Below the pieces are notes generated by a model. The model saw only the letters and a program-made list of their open reading frames with translations. It did no database searches and had not been told where the DNA came from. A DNA stretch of 64,000 nt from Sequoia sempervirens (Eukaryota; Streptophyta; Pinopsida; Cupressales; Cupressaceae), in contig VDFB02139279.1 in the NCBI GenBank assembly GCA_007258455.2, forward strand, positions 1-64,000, read 5' to 3'. Shown in pieces: positions 11,561 to 21,434 of the stretch. Position numbers and translations under genes: made by a program. How positions within the stretch are numbered: position 1 is the stretch's first letter; each line of letters starts with the position of its first letter.

Positions 11561-14500
11561 CACAGTTATGAGATGGTTGTTATGGTAGGTCCCACTCAAA
11601 GAAGGTGACAAAATGATTGGTGATGTGGCCTACCATAGATTGAAACTGATCAGTATCAATATTCTCAGGAATGGATGACTCAAACAAGGAGTTCTCCAAT
11701 ATTTCCCTATGTGCGGGGGATAACCTTAAGAGTTGTAAGATTGATATCTATGTGGGAGTCTGCTTAAGTTGATCTAAAATATTGTACTTTCTAGGATTAG
11801 ATGTGGAAAAAGTAGGTTGTGTCCTAGATTGAGATGGGACTCCTTGAACGGTTATTTTTCCATGCCATGTGGTGACTCCACATTCCGTACTAGCTCCTTT
11901 GATGGTGACAACAATAATAACGCTATCATAGGAGGCAACTACATTGGAATAGGTATGTTGTACATTTGTGTAATCCTTAGCTTTGTCATTTTTGTTTGCT
12001 TTGTTATGATCCAACATAGGGTTCTTGTATATCTTAAGATCCCAATTTCCAGTTGGTACCTCAATAGATATGTATCATTTTCTATGAGATCTTGAATGAT
12101 GTTCTTAAGTTTCATTCAGTTGGCTATTTTATGTCCTTTGATTTTGTGAAAGTCACAGAGATCACACTTTTTGTACTAGGATGGTTTCTCTTGCGGTTCT
12201 TGGTAATTTTCAAAGTTGGGAAGTGTTATCAAATTTGACTCTACCAACTTCTTCATGATTGTTTTGATAGGTTCCACTAGCTGTGTGTACTTGCATTTGG
12301 GATAGTTGTTCCTGTTAGCGGTTCACCTTTGTTGCATGTCGGTGTTATTGATGTGATTATTCTGAGGAGGTGTTGTTTGTTGCACAGTTGGCTAGATGTT
12401 AGCAACTTGATTGTTATTAGGTCTAGGAGCACTTTGTATGACCTTAGCATCTACCACACTGTCATTTGTTATGTTTTTATTCTTTTCCCAGACACGAGGT
12501 TTCTCATTTGGACTAGTTGAAGGATAGTTGTCTTTCTAAGCTTGAGTATTTCCTTGTGAGTTTGGGTCTCTTTTGATGTTAAGGGCTCTAGGGACAAGTT
12601 TGTCATATGATGTGATGCATTACATTTTCAAGTGGAAAGATAGATCTGGATCGAGATTGGCTATGATGATTCCCTCTTTTTTTTTGTTAAGAAGAGGCCA
12701 CTTGCTTTTACTAGCTCTTTGTCTCGATTGTTGTAAGAATTAGTAAAATTTTCCCCTTTGTCTTGTCTAAGAGTGTATAATTCCTCTAGACTGATGTCCA
12801 TGAGAAGATTGAAGAAGCGATCAATAAATTTACCAATGATTTCTTGAAAAATTTTGATACCAAGAGGTAGATGAGAAAACCAATCCACAACATGACCTAT
12901 TAAACTTCAAGGGAAGAGGCACATTAGATATGAATCATTGTAATCTACCTCCATGCACATGACATTAAATTCTTTGATATGGTCCACAAGACTTCCTTTC
13001 CCTTTATATTTATCAAATTTTGGGATTTCAAAACTAGGAGGGAATGGTACATTACGATGTTTCGATCGAATGGCTATGGACACAAGTTTTGTGTATGGAG
13101 ATTTTTTGTCTTTCCCATTTGAAGGTCCTGTATTTCTTGTGATAGTGCCTTGAAGTGTGATGCTAGATCATCTTGCAATTTTAGTGGACGAACATATGGT
13201 GGGATGATGGATGATTTGAATGTGGAATTTTAATATGAGAAGGTGTTGTATGGGGTGTAAGGTGGTGTAATACTCTGTGAAGGTGATTGCGATATTGATG
13301 TATATGTTCTTGATGTGTTTGGATTGATGATGTTCTATTGAGGATTATAATAGGAACCTTGTTGTTTTTGTTGTTGTTGAGCATACTATTGAGCTAGTAA
13401 GGCTTGTTGTTGAGCTTCTTGTTGTTGTTGTGCCACTAGGGCTTGCTATTGGGCCTACTATTGTTGTTGTGCTACCAAGGCTACTTGATGGGCTTGATAT
13501 TGTTGTTGTGTTTCTTGTTGTACTACTATGGATGCTTGATGTTGTTATTGTTGTTGTTGTTTTTGTTGTTTTTTGGTTGTGCTAAGGCTGCTTGTTGAGC
13601 TTGATGTTGTTGTTGTGCTAATTAGGCTACTTGATGAGCTTGATGTTTTTTTTGTGCTAAGGTTTCTTGTCGAGCTTGATGTTGTTGTGCTAAGGTTGCT
13701 TGTTGTGTTGCTGCTTGTTATTGTTGTTGTTGTTGTGCCAAGGCTGCTTGTTGATAAGCTTGTGCTTGTTGTAAGGCTAAGGAATGTGCTTGTAATGTGG
13801 GATCAGGTGGTTGTTGATACATCTTTGGAGGATTATGGATATTGATGTTTTGAGTGGGTAATGGATTGGTGATGAAGTGTTGGGGATTCCCTTGGTTCAA
13901 CATTCCTTGTAAATGAGGTAGAGGAATGTATGTTTGAGATCTTGTTTGATTTGGCATAGAAAAGGAGATTGTGGGAAAAGATGAGGATGGTGTCATTAGA
14001 TTATGCAATGGAAATGACACACTAGGACCTTGAGTCCACTAGTTGAAAATATTTCTTTGTCCCATGTTTTGATGATTTCCTTTTGTTAGGGATGTATTAC
14101 CTTTGTTGACAAGACTAGTTACCAAGGGATTGCGTTGAGATGGGTTGATAATGGATGGTGTGGGCACATATTTCTGAAACCAATGGTATGGATGAACCCA
14201 TTGGAGGGTTGGGTAAGGATGTCCCCATTTGCTTCAAAGGTTGAGTCTATGGTATGGTATTGGTATTCCCTTGTGCATTGTTTTGAGATACCTAATCTAT
14301 ACTAATTTGTGTGATGGCAGGAACAATTGTGGTACTCATGGATGTGGGTGAAGAGGGATGTCCTCAATATGTTGAAGTCATGGTTGAGTAATGAAGATCA
14401 AGAGGTGTGTATATCTGTTTAGGATCTTTAGGAATGGGAGGAACACCAAAGCTAGGTGTCCAAGTGGTTGTGTTAGATAGAGGATTGGTTTCAAGTGTTC

Positions 14501-14870
14501 CCACAAGTGTATTTAAAATGAAATAACATGTCCAAAGTATTTAGCAAGGATTGTTGCAATACTAGGAATGTAGGTTTGATTTAGCCCCAGTGATGAAGTT
14601 GTGAAACCTTGTGTTAAATTTTGTGCTACAAATGTTGGGGAGATAGGAGCTACATTTTCAAAGGTTTGATGTTCCATAATTTCCTCCCTAGTGAGTTAAA
14701 ATGGGTTCTTTGTGATATTTTCTATCTCATATGATCCTAATGGTGATGAGGGTTGTTGTGATGGTGTAACTTGACTCCTCTGATTGAATTCTAAAGGATT
14801 GGATCACTTGAGGTGAATGTAACTTTGGATTTTTCATGATTCTCTTATGTTGTGATCTAGTCTTTACCAT
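11561..14870 (-). pseudogene. Gag of element A (decayed)
   Basis: The start is placed at 14870, where MVKTRSQHKR matches the MVQTRSQHKK start of element B. Next comes a Pro/Thr/Gln-rich region (14800-13800), a Gln-rich tract (about 13780-13360) whose stops are all TAG, and the structural domain of the Retrotrans_gag family (about 13050-12660: FEIPKFDKYKGKG, VDHIKEF, DSYLMCLFP, WFSHLPLGIKIFQ). A CDFHKIKGH knuckle lies near 12165, its last Cys replaced by a stop. The C-terminal segment (12095-11750) runs into protease. Gag would form the particle. Numerous frameshifts separate the pieces. Confidence 0.85.
13360..13780 (-). repeat. Gln-codon tract (CAA/TAG) in gag of element A
   Basis: On the plus strand this appears as long runs of ttgttg with ctattg interruptions. 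On the coding strand it is CAA repeats with GCC/GCT Ala codons, and the interruptions read CAA TAG. Gln is almost always CAA; the expected CAG positions read TAG. Plus-strand Val/Leu ORFs across it are artefacts. Confidence 0.8.
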
Positions 14871-15639
14871 AAATTTTGTATCACCTATGGGAGAGTTATG
14901 TTGATATTTGTGATGTTTGAACTCTCTAGTTAACTAAAATATAGGTAAAAGAGATTCTCTAAGCCTTTTGGGAGCAATGATGATAGTGGGGGATGAAAAG
15001 GTGGGTGATGTGGAGAGTGATCTTTGCAAACATCTTGGAACAATTTTTTTGACTTTCTCTTGATGTTTTGATGTTAGGATAAAGGATGTTTATGAACTTG
15101 TAAATATTTAGTGTAGACTCATGACCTTCAAGATGAACTAGTTCAAATATGATAACTAACTTGTCTAAATGCATGAAAAAGGATTCATTTCAAATACAAA
15201 ATAGGAAAGTTAGATGGTTGGTTTGATTTGATGTTTTAAGTCACAAAGTGTTGGTGTAAACAAAATTTAGCAAAGATAGGTGAAGTGAGATGAAATTTAA
15301 TGAAGGGGTGAGTGAGATGTTTGACCCAATGTTGACTTTTAAAGTGAACCTTTGTTTTGACAAGACCGAGGTAGTGAGAATGATGCTAGACCTCTAAAAT
15401 GTTCAAATCCTAAAAAACAAATGTTGATTTAGATGAGAGAATGGATGGGGATGTTTAGATCTATTCATATCCTCCTAGCTCAAGAATAAAAGTTTCTTAA
15501 CAAGTGGTAGCGATTGTGATAAAGTATTGAGGCTCACTTCCTACTAAACTGTGAACTACAACACCTACATTTGCAATGATGGTATGGAGATCTTCCCCTA
15601 TGGATTTTGATTGTTCGATGGATAATTTAGAGGAGTTAA

Positions 15640-15902
15640 CTATCGTGAAAAAGACCAAGATTTTGACTCCAAAAGAATGCATATAGTTCCAAAATGTTTC
15701 TTGAAAGGTGTATGTAGAAGTTTGCTACCAACTTGTCTCTATTCTTGTGAAGTTTTAAAAGATGTTTCTTGAGATCTTTTGAACTAAGATGCCTAAGTCT
15801 AAAATCATGACCTGTAGACTTTATTTTAGGGATCTTGACTTTACGTGAGATCATGTAGAAATAGTTCAAGTTTATGGAATAAAGGAAGATATTTATTTCC
15901 AT
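15640..15902 (-). pseudogene. Conserved short leader ORF of element A (ORF1-like)
   Basis: On the minus strand an 88-codon frame includes RLRHLSSKDLKKHLLKLHKN and DKLVANFY. Element B encodes the related KHLSPKALKKHLLALHETKD and RLVYNFYK at 31258-31430, also upstream of gag. The peptide is basic and Leu/Lys/His-rich, with no motif I can name. Extra ORFs upstream of gag are known in the Tat lineage, so this may be the relic of one. Conservation at protein level in two divergent copies is the main reason to list it. Confidence 0.5.
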
Positions 15903-17639
15903 GCGGGTGGTGGTAATGTGGGCCTTCCAGCCTCAATATCAGCTTTTTCCTCTTCTTCGTCTAAAATGGTTGTGTTTCTCCACTGGGTATTTATTTCTTT
16001 TGTTGACAAGTGAAGCTTCTCAAAGTGCTAATGAGATCGATTTATTCTCCATTAATAAGTTCAAAGTTTGGCTAAATTATAGCACCTGGAAGATCAAGTT
16101 GCTCAAGGGGAGCAATTGGTCTCCAAATAGTCATGTGGGGTTCATTTTTCAATTTATCTTGCTTAAGTAAATTGATTTTACAAACACTTGTCTTGATTAT
16201 GTTTCCAAACTAGATGTTTATGTCAAGAACATCATAACTTTCACAATGTCCATTTCATGAAAATTATGAGATTAGAGCCATAATTGCCTATGCTGTCTTT
16301 GGGAAAATATGGATCTGAGATTAATTTCAAGATATTTAGAAATTGCTAAGGATAAATCCTTAGGACAAGCAATAATATCTAGGCTAACCCAAGAGGTCCA
16401 TATTTAAGCCAAAGTGTTTGAAATTTTGAGGATGATAGTGAATGTTTTTTTTTGTATCATTTTGAAACCAAGAAAAGTGTTAAACTGACTTACAATCATT
16501 ACAACCCTAGGTACGAAATGGCTATATTTATTGATTCCCCACTCAGATTTCTCCAAACACTAAACAATGTGAATAGTTAGAGATTTGGTGCCACTGGCTC
16601 CCCTCCACGACACACACTTCTCAGGACCACAAAATCTCAAAGTCCTTAAAATTTGGAGATTAAAAGGATTTTTTCTATTTCTACAATTGAATAGTACAAA
16701 TGTGGGGGTAGCTTTAGAATGACCGTTCTTGCACCAAAAAATATTAAGGATTTTTGGCTTCTAGACAAGGGTTCATAATAAGGGCTTCCAGTTTAGGGGG
16801 TGCAATGATAGACTCCATCGAGAGGTCTCCCAACCCTTTGAACAAGGGCTTTACACATCATAAAGATATTGGGGGACAGACATCATGTTACCACTTGGTT
16901 CGTTCCCTTGGGGTGAGTACTTTTTCCCACCAAGGAAGACCCTCTAAAGGTAAATAATAGCAAGGAAGTACATCCGTAGTTTGATCATCTTCATTTGTAT
17001 GAACAAAGAGAGAACACATTTTATGCCTTTTTCTCACACTCGTAAGGGGGTTCAATTTTAATCCAAATTGAAAGATGTAGGTGATTTTGCAAAGTGTTAA
17101 GGAATGTTTTTTTTTCTCAAGGTCACCAAATGGTGTGAGAAAATTGCATATGCATCCACTAATAATGTTGAAAATCACAAAACATAGTAAACAGTTGCAA
17201 ATTTTAACCCTTCAAAGCAGTGATGAGTTCATTTTAAGCATCAATTGGAAATATGAAGTTTCCTTATTCAATTTTAAACCTAAAAAATAATGATGAGATG
17301 AGGGTTCAATTTTAATTCTGTTTGAGTGTTCTTTTTAAACCCAATGGAAATCTAGTGTGTGTCCTAAAGAAAAAATTAGAAAGCATAAAAGTTGGGTTAT
17401 AATTGCCCCAAAGCATCAAACACTTAAGTTACAATAACAAAATTTTAAGATAAGGAAAGACCTTCTTCACTTGAGCTCTATGTATTCCAACCTGCAAAAC
17501 GTTGTTAGTATAACAACCAAAACATAGTCAGAGGTACATCAGTGATCAGATAATTCAAATAAATTAAAGCACATGTCAAAAAAATGATTGTAAAGTTTCT
17601 TACCCTAGTTGGGCATTGCTAAACATGATAGTGTTGTAG

Positions 17640-17940
17640 TTTGAAGTTTGGGCGTCGCTCTGCAGCAGAAACACAGACCACAATAGCATCAGGATTTTTT
17701 ATGGCATCACTTCTAGCAGTAGCCTCATGTTTTGAAATTTTGGGGTGTCGATCAGGTGAAGTTGGGCATCGTCGTTTGAACTTTTTGATACCTCTATATT
17801 AAATCGGTGTCACCAGATTTAAATCGGTAGTAATGCATTTAATTGGCGTCAGTGTTTCAAGTTGCAGTGGCATCACTATATGGTGATGCTCTTCAAAGTG
17901 CGTCGTTGTTTGTAGTTTGGGTGTTGGTGTATCCTGTAAA
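17640..17940. repeat. Cluster of short GGCRTCR-like words in the element A leader
   Basis: At least eight variants of a word around GGCGTCRCT / GGCATCACT / GGTGTCACC occur within about 300 bp: gcgtcgctct, ggcatcactt, ggtgtcgatc, ggcatcgtcg, ggtgtcacca, ggcgtcagtg, ggcatcacta and gcgtcgttg. The PMD intron of element A (2110-2280) has further copies (ggcatcacta, gcgacgct). Their function is unknown. Confidence 0.5.
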
Positions 17941-17989
17941 ATAGAAAACAAATGGAATTCAAGCTAAAAATTGGTTAAATTAACAATTT

Positions 17990-18007
17990 TTAATCCTTTT
18001 AGCACCA
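17990..18007 (-). other. Candidate primer binding site of element A
   Basis: Three bases inside the 5' LTR end, the minus strand reads TGGTGCTAAAAGGATTAA. It has TGG, then eight bases, then GGATT, which is the spacing of the 3' end of a tRNA (CCA, discriminator, acceptor stem, T stem). I cannot say which tRNA. In the right-arm copy (60888 onward) TGG has become TAG. Confidence 0.55.
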
Positions 18008-18010
18008 GAA

Positions 18011-19429
18011 TGTGAGATGAAGATTGTTAGTGTGGGTCAATTACGCTTAATCCATGATGACTTGAAGCATAATTTACCCAAATAAACCTGCATCTACCAA
18101 ACAAGATCATTCAAATTGAAAAGATTAAACTAAGCATTTAATTAAAACTAAAAGTTACAAACTACAAAAATAGTTAAATTCCTACTCTAACCCATTTGAA
18201 ACTTATCTTGTTTTGGAATTTTTGTTGTGTTGATGTGAACTAATGACCCTTTCCCAATCGCGTGATTAGTGAGCCTATTTTAGTCAATTCTATGGAAGAG
18301 AATTGATGAAACCATTGTGATAAATGGATGAAAACCTAGTTTATGCTCATTTAAACATGATGCAAGCTAAGTTAACATGATTTTATGCTAAAAATGAACT
18401 AATTATGCAATTGGTAAGCTAATCTAAGCTAATTCAAAGCTAAAAGATGAAAACCCTAATTCATACACAAACTAAGATGGATGCATGGAAACCATTAATG
18501 GATGCTCTAAGCTATTATGAAATTTAAAATAAACTAAAACAAGCTAAAAGTGAGTAAAATGAGTGTGGATGCAAGTGAGTTCAACAACATGACTTTGCAA
18601 TTGAAAGATGGATCAATTTGTCTCAAAATAGTGACCTATTTATAGGAAAGCAAATGAGAAATGGAGGGTTGAGATCAAAAAGATTAATCAATGGTCAAAG
18701 ATGAAGGAGATGATAGGCATGGATCAGGGATTCTCATCAACAGATGAAAATGCATGATGGGATTTAATCAAGGGTTCACATTTTCTCCAAACATACACAC
18801 TTTTGACCTGCACACACAAGTCAAATGTGACTTGTTCAAAAGGTTAAAGGTTAAAACTTGCTTAAGAAGCTAAGTGAAAATATCCATTTTTCAAATGGAG
18901 GAATAACAATATTCTTTTGGAATATTCATTTGGGCGAGGAAAAAGGCATTTTGCAAATTAAAAGAAAACTTTAATTGTGCAAAAAGGGGATAAGGAATAT
19001 TCCATGGGAATATTCCCCTTTTTAGAGGAAAATTAGTCTAATTGCTAATTAAGCAATATTTAATCATGCAATTAGGGGACTTGGAGGAATAAAGTGATAT
19101 TTATTAAATAATTTAATAAATGGGGGGAGAGAGAGAGATGGAATGATATTTAATTAAATAACTTAGGGTTATTGAATTAAATAAGATGACTTAAGGAATT
19201 AAATTAAATGTTTTGATTTATTTAATTTAATGAGATGAAGTGTTAGCGTGAAGGGGGATGAATTAACCCAATTTTGATGAATTAGGTTAATGGATGAAAC
19301 TGATGCAATTAATTAATTAGCTAGGCTAATTCAATCAATTAAGAAAAAAGATGGGTTTAAAGAGGAAATGATGTTGGTAAATCTGTTTCGAGTGTATGAG
19401 ATCATTCAAGACATTTTTCATTGTCTACA
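18011..19429 (-). repeat. 5' LTR of element A
   Basis: The LTR is 1419 bp, TGTAGACA...TCTCACA on the element strand, with a TATAAATAGG box at 18635-18644 (minus strand) as the likely core promoter. It contains AT-rich TTTAATTAAAT blocks and a GA-rich tract (19122-19140) absent from the 3' LTR. Outside its start is the target duplication and then the gag of element C. Confidence 0.92.
18635..18644 (-). promoter_or_regulatory. TATA box of element A 5' LTR
   Basis: TATAAATAGG on the minus strand, conserved at the same LTR position in the 3' LTR (753-762) and in the right-arm copy (60251-60260, plus strand). Confidence 0.7.
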
Positions 19430-19434
19430 GTTTC
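19430..19434. repeat. Target-site duplication of element A, 5' side (GTTTC)
   Basis: Directly outside the 5' LTR; it pairs with GTTTT at 122-126. Confidence 0.75.
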
Positions 19435-20454
19435 CATTAATAAACCAAGGCAACAAGGGTGGTGGATGTATTTCAACCAATGGTCCATAAGCAGAATTAG
19501 ACATTCCTGGAACTATATTCATGAGAGGGGTTCCATTGTTCATCACATTATTAATCGCAACCATTTGGTTAGGCATCCCAATATATCCTAATGAAGGCAA
19601 TGTCCCTCCCATACCACCTAGTTGTGAGGTTTTTTTTGTTACAATTTATGGCTAGATGGTATACATTGGCCAACGAATCAATGTCTACCTCAAAGTAAGT
19701 TCTTTGTAAGAATAAACCAATCAATGGGTCTATGGATTTTAGGTACGCTTGAATGGAAATATTATCGGCAACTATGTAAGGTGGCTTTAAGTGCCTATAC
19801 ATTCTCTAGAGCTATGTGTTGAATAAAGGCAAGGGTTGATGGGGTACCTTCCTAATTATGGTGAACTAATGGTATATAATTGCAGGGTCTACATAGACTA
19901 AAAAATCATTAATAAATGCATTATCTAGACCTGTCCAACTACTAATGGATCTAGCGGGTAGGTTAAGGTACCAATTATAAGCCATGTCCCCCAATGAATA
20001 AGGAAAAAAATTGCAAGCCACATCGTGGTGTGCTATCTGAGCCCTAGTGCATGTATCTTTGAATGCTTGAATATGTTCTTTTGCACTCCGGGATTCCCCA
20101 TGAGCATACCTAGGATAGAACCTTTCTAGGTTTTTAGGAATTTCATGGATTCCATCGAGAATGATCCCCAGTCAAGAGGGATTTCTTGTGAAGAATGCCA
20201 TTGGTGGAGGTAGGTTAGGTGGCTGTAGCTATGGTATAAGCAAAATTATTGGTGGGGTTACTAGTAATTTTGATGGGGGTGGGATTGGAGTTCTACATGT
20301 TCTTGATCGAGTAGGAAATTGGAGTTCTAAAAATGGTTCTTTGTTGAGGGTAGATCTTTGAATCCTTTTAAACTTATCTAGTGAAAATGACCCAATTTGC
20401 TCCAGTTTGTTCCTTTAGGCCCTCCTTCTAGCACTAGTTCTATTGATAGTCAAA
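19435..20454 (-). pseudogene. Gag of element C, interrupted by element A
   Basis: On the minus strand this is a Retrotrans_gag domain relic: an N-terminal Arg-rich start (INRTSARRRA), a Pro-rich region, then NLERFYPRYAHGESRSAKEH, CKFFPYSLGDMAYNWYLNLP and SISSWTGLDNAFINDF. An AYLKSIDPLIGLFLQ segment and a Pro/Gly tail follow, ending at the element A insertion. The F-P-x-S-L and A-x-x-W-x-x-x-L-P motifs are typical of plant Ty3/Gypsy gag, perhaps Athila- or Tat-like. Several stops (for example TGA, TAG) and one frame change near 19800 break it. The start is uncertain because a stop lies just upstream. The 3' end of the gene is at 1-121. Confidence 0.75.
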
Positions 20455-21434
20455 TTGACACATCAAACATTAAGCAGAATATTTCTATCCTACTTCTCCT
20501 GAAAAAGATAACTAATAATAAATCACCTATCTTCCAAGGTATCGATAGTTAGTTCACAACTATACTATATCACCCAATGGTCAATGTGGATATAATATTC
20601 AAGGGGCCTTTTGCTAGTTAAAAGGTAACAAACTATTATTTTTAAATATTCCAGCAACATATTTTAAAGAAACTAAAAAAGATACATAGGTTTTAGAATA
20701 GTAAAACATGAATAAGTATCATTCCCATATTCAGACATGAAACTTTTGTAATAAGCTTCTTAAAAATTCAATATCAATTAATGAAATAACTCATAATCAT
20801 TTATACAATCATATCCATCCATAGTGCAGATTTAATAAGCATACTTGAAATTTTCATTTTACTAGAATTAATCAAAGAAATTTAATTAACTCATCACAAA
20901 TTGTGCAGATCAACAAATAAAACAAAAATTTCATTCACATATAACATAATTGATAGTTTTAAATCTAACTTCTTCTATTGATTTTCATCAAATAAGTTGC
21001 ATTTACGTCTAGCAAAATTCACTAGCGTATGGAAAACCATTGTCTTTCATGTATCTACTAAACTTAAGAAATTGCTATAAAAATTAACTAATTGCATAAA
21101 GTTTTTGAAAATATCTAACTTAAGGCTGCAAATCTAACTTCAATTTTCCAACCTTTACAATAAGGAGAATTCTCTAACTTATAGAAAATAAAAACATTGG
21201 AATCTCCTTCCAAAATCCTGATCCACAAAAATAGAGCACCCAGATCCGTAATTATAGGGGTGCCCAAGTTCAATTGAAGTGTTCACTTTATCAAATTTTC
21301 CAATGTACGAGGAGTGGTGCTTCTTTCTTAGCTTGTTGGAGATAACTTGTAGTTAATTTTTTCAAATAGGATGCCTAGGAAAGGTTGACCTTTTTTGACC
21401 TTATTCTATTTCAAAAATGTAATATTCTTTTCTT
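20455..21434 (-). other. Non-coding spacer between ORF E and the C gag
   Basis: About 1 kb of AT-rich sequence (mostly above 65% AT by eye), with no ORF, repeat or RNA gene that I can support. It lies between two same-strand relics, so it could be a spacer of element C or the 3' end of a separate gene E. Confidence 0.4.

Larger units (their letters stand above)
14871..17989 (-). other. Leader (5' untranslated region) of element A
   Basis: About 3.1 kb separates the PBS and the gag start. It holds the short conserved ORF at 15640-15902, two copies of a GGGTTCAATTTTAAT word (17048 and 17301), and a cluster of GGCRTC-like words (17640-17940). Long leaders are usual in large Tat elements. Apart from the 15.6-15.9 kb ORF I see no convincing gene. 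Parts align by eye with element B 31000-31970. Confidence 0.6.
127..19429 (-). mobile_element. Element A: near-complete Tat-lineage Ty3/Gypsy retrotransposon, about 19.3 kb, nested in element C
   Basis: On the minus strand the order is 5' LTR (18011-19429), PBS, leader with a short conserved ORF, gag, protease, RT, RNase H, a second RNase H of archaeal type, integrase, a long 3' region, PPT, and 3' LTR (127-1514). Both LTRs begin TGTAGACA and end TCTCACA on the element strand, and a 5-bp target duplication flanks the element. The second RNase H (motif YFD...., E in EYEAL, YGDSQ) and the gag-to-integrase order place it in the Tat (Ogre-like) lineage. Stretches of the two LTRs that I compared agree at about nine bases in ten, so the insertion is old. 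All coding regions are broken, so it is not autonomous. Confidence 0.9.

Noticed and set aside
13573..13845. Open frames of Val/Leu repeats on the plus strand
   Set aside because: They are the reverse complement of the gag Gln-codon tract. The same holds for Leu/Cys/Ala frames on the minus strand at 33165-33550.
16586..16610. Plus-strand TTTGGTGCCACTGGCTCC, resembling an Athila-type primer binding site
   Set aside because: It lies 1.4 kb from the LTR end and on the wrong strand for element A, and no LTR ends next to it. The site at 17990-18007 has the right place and spacing.
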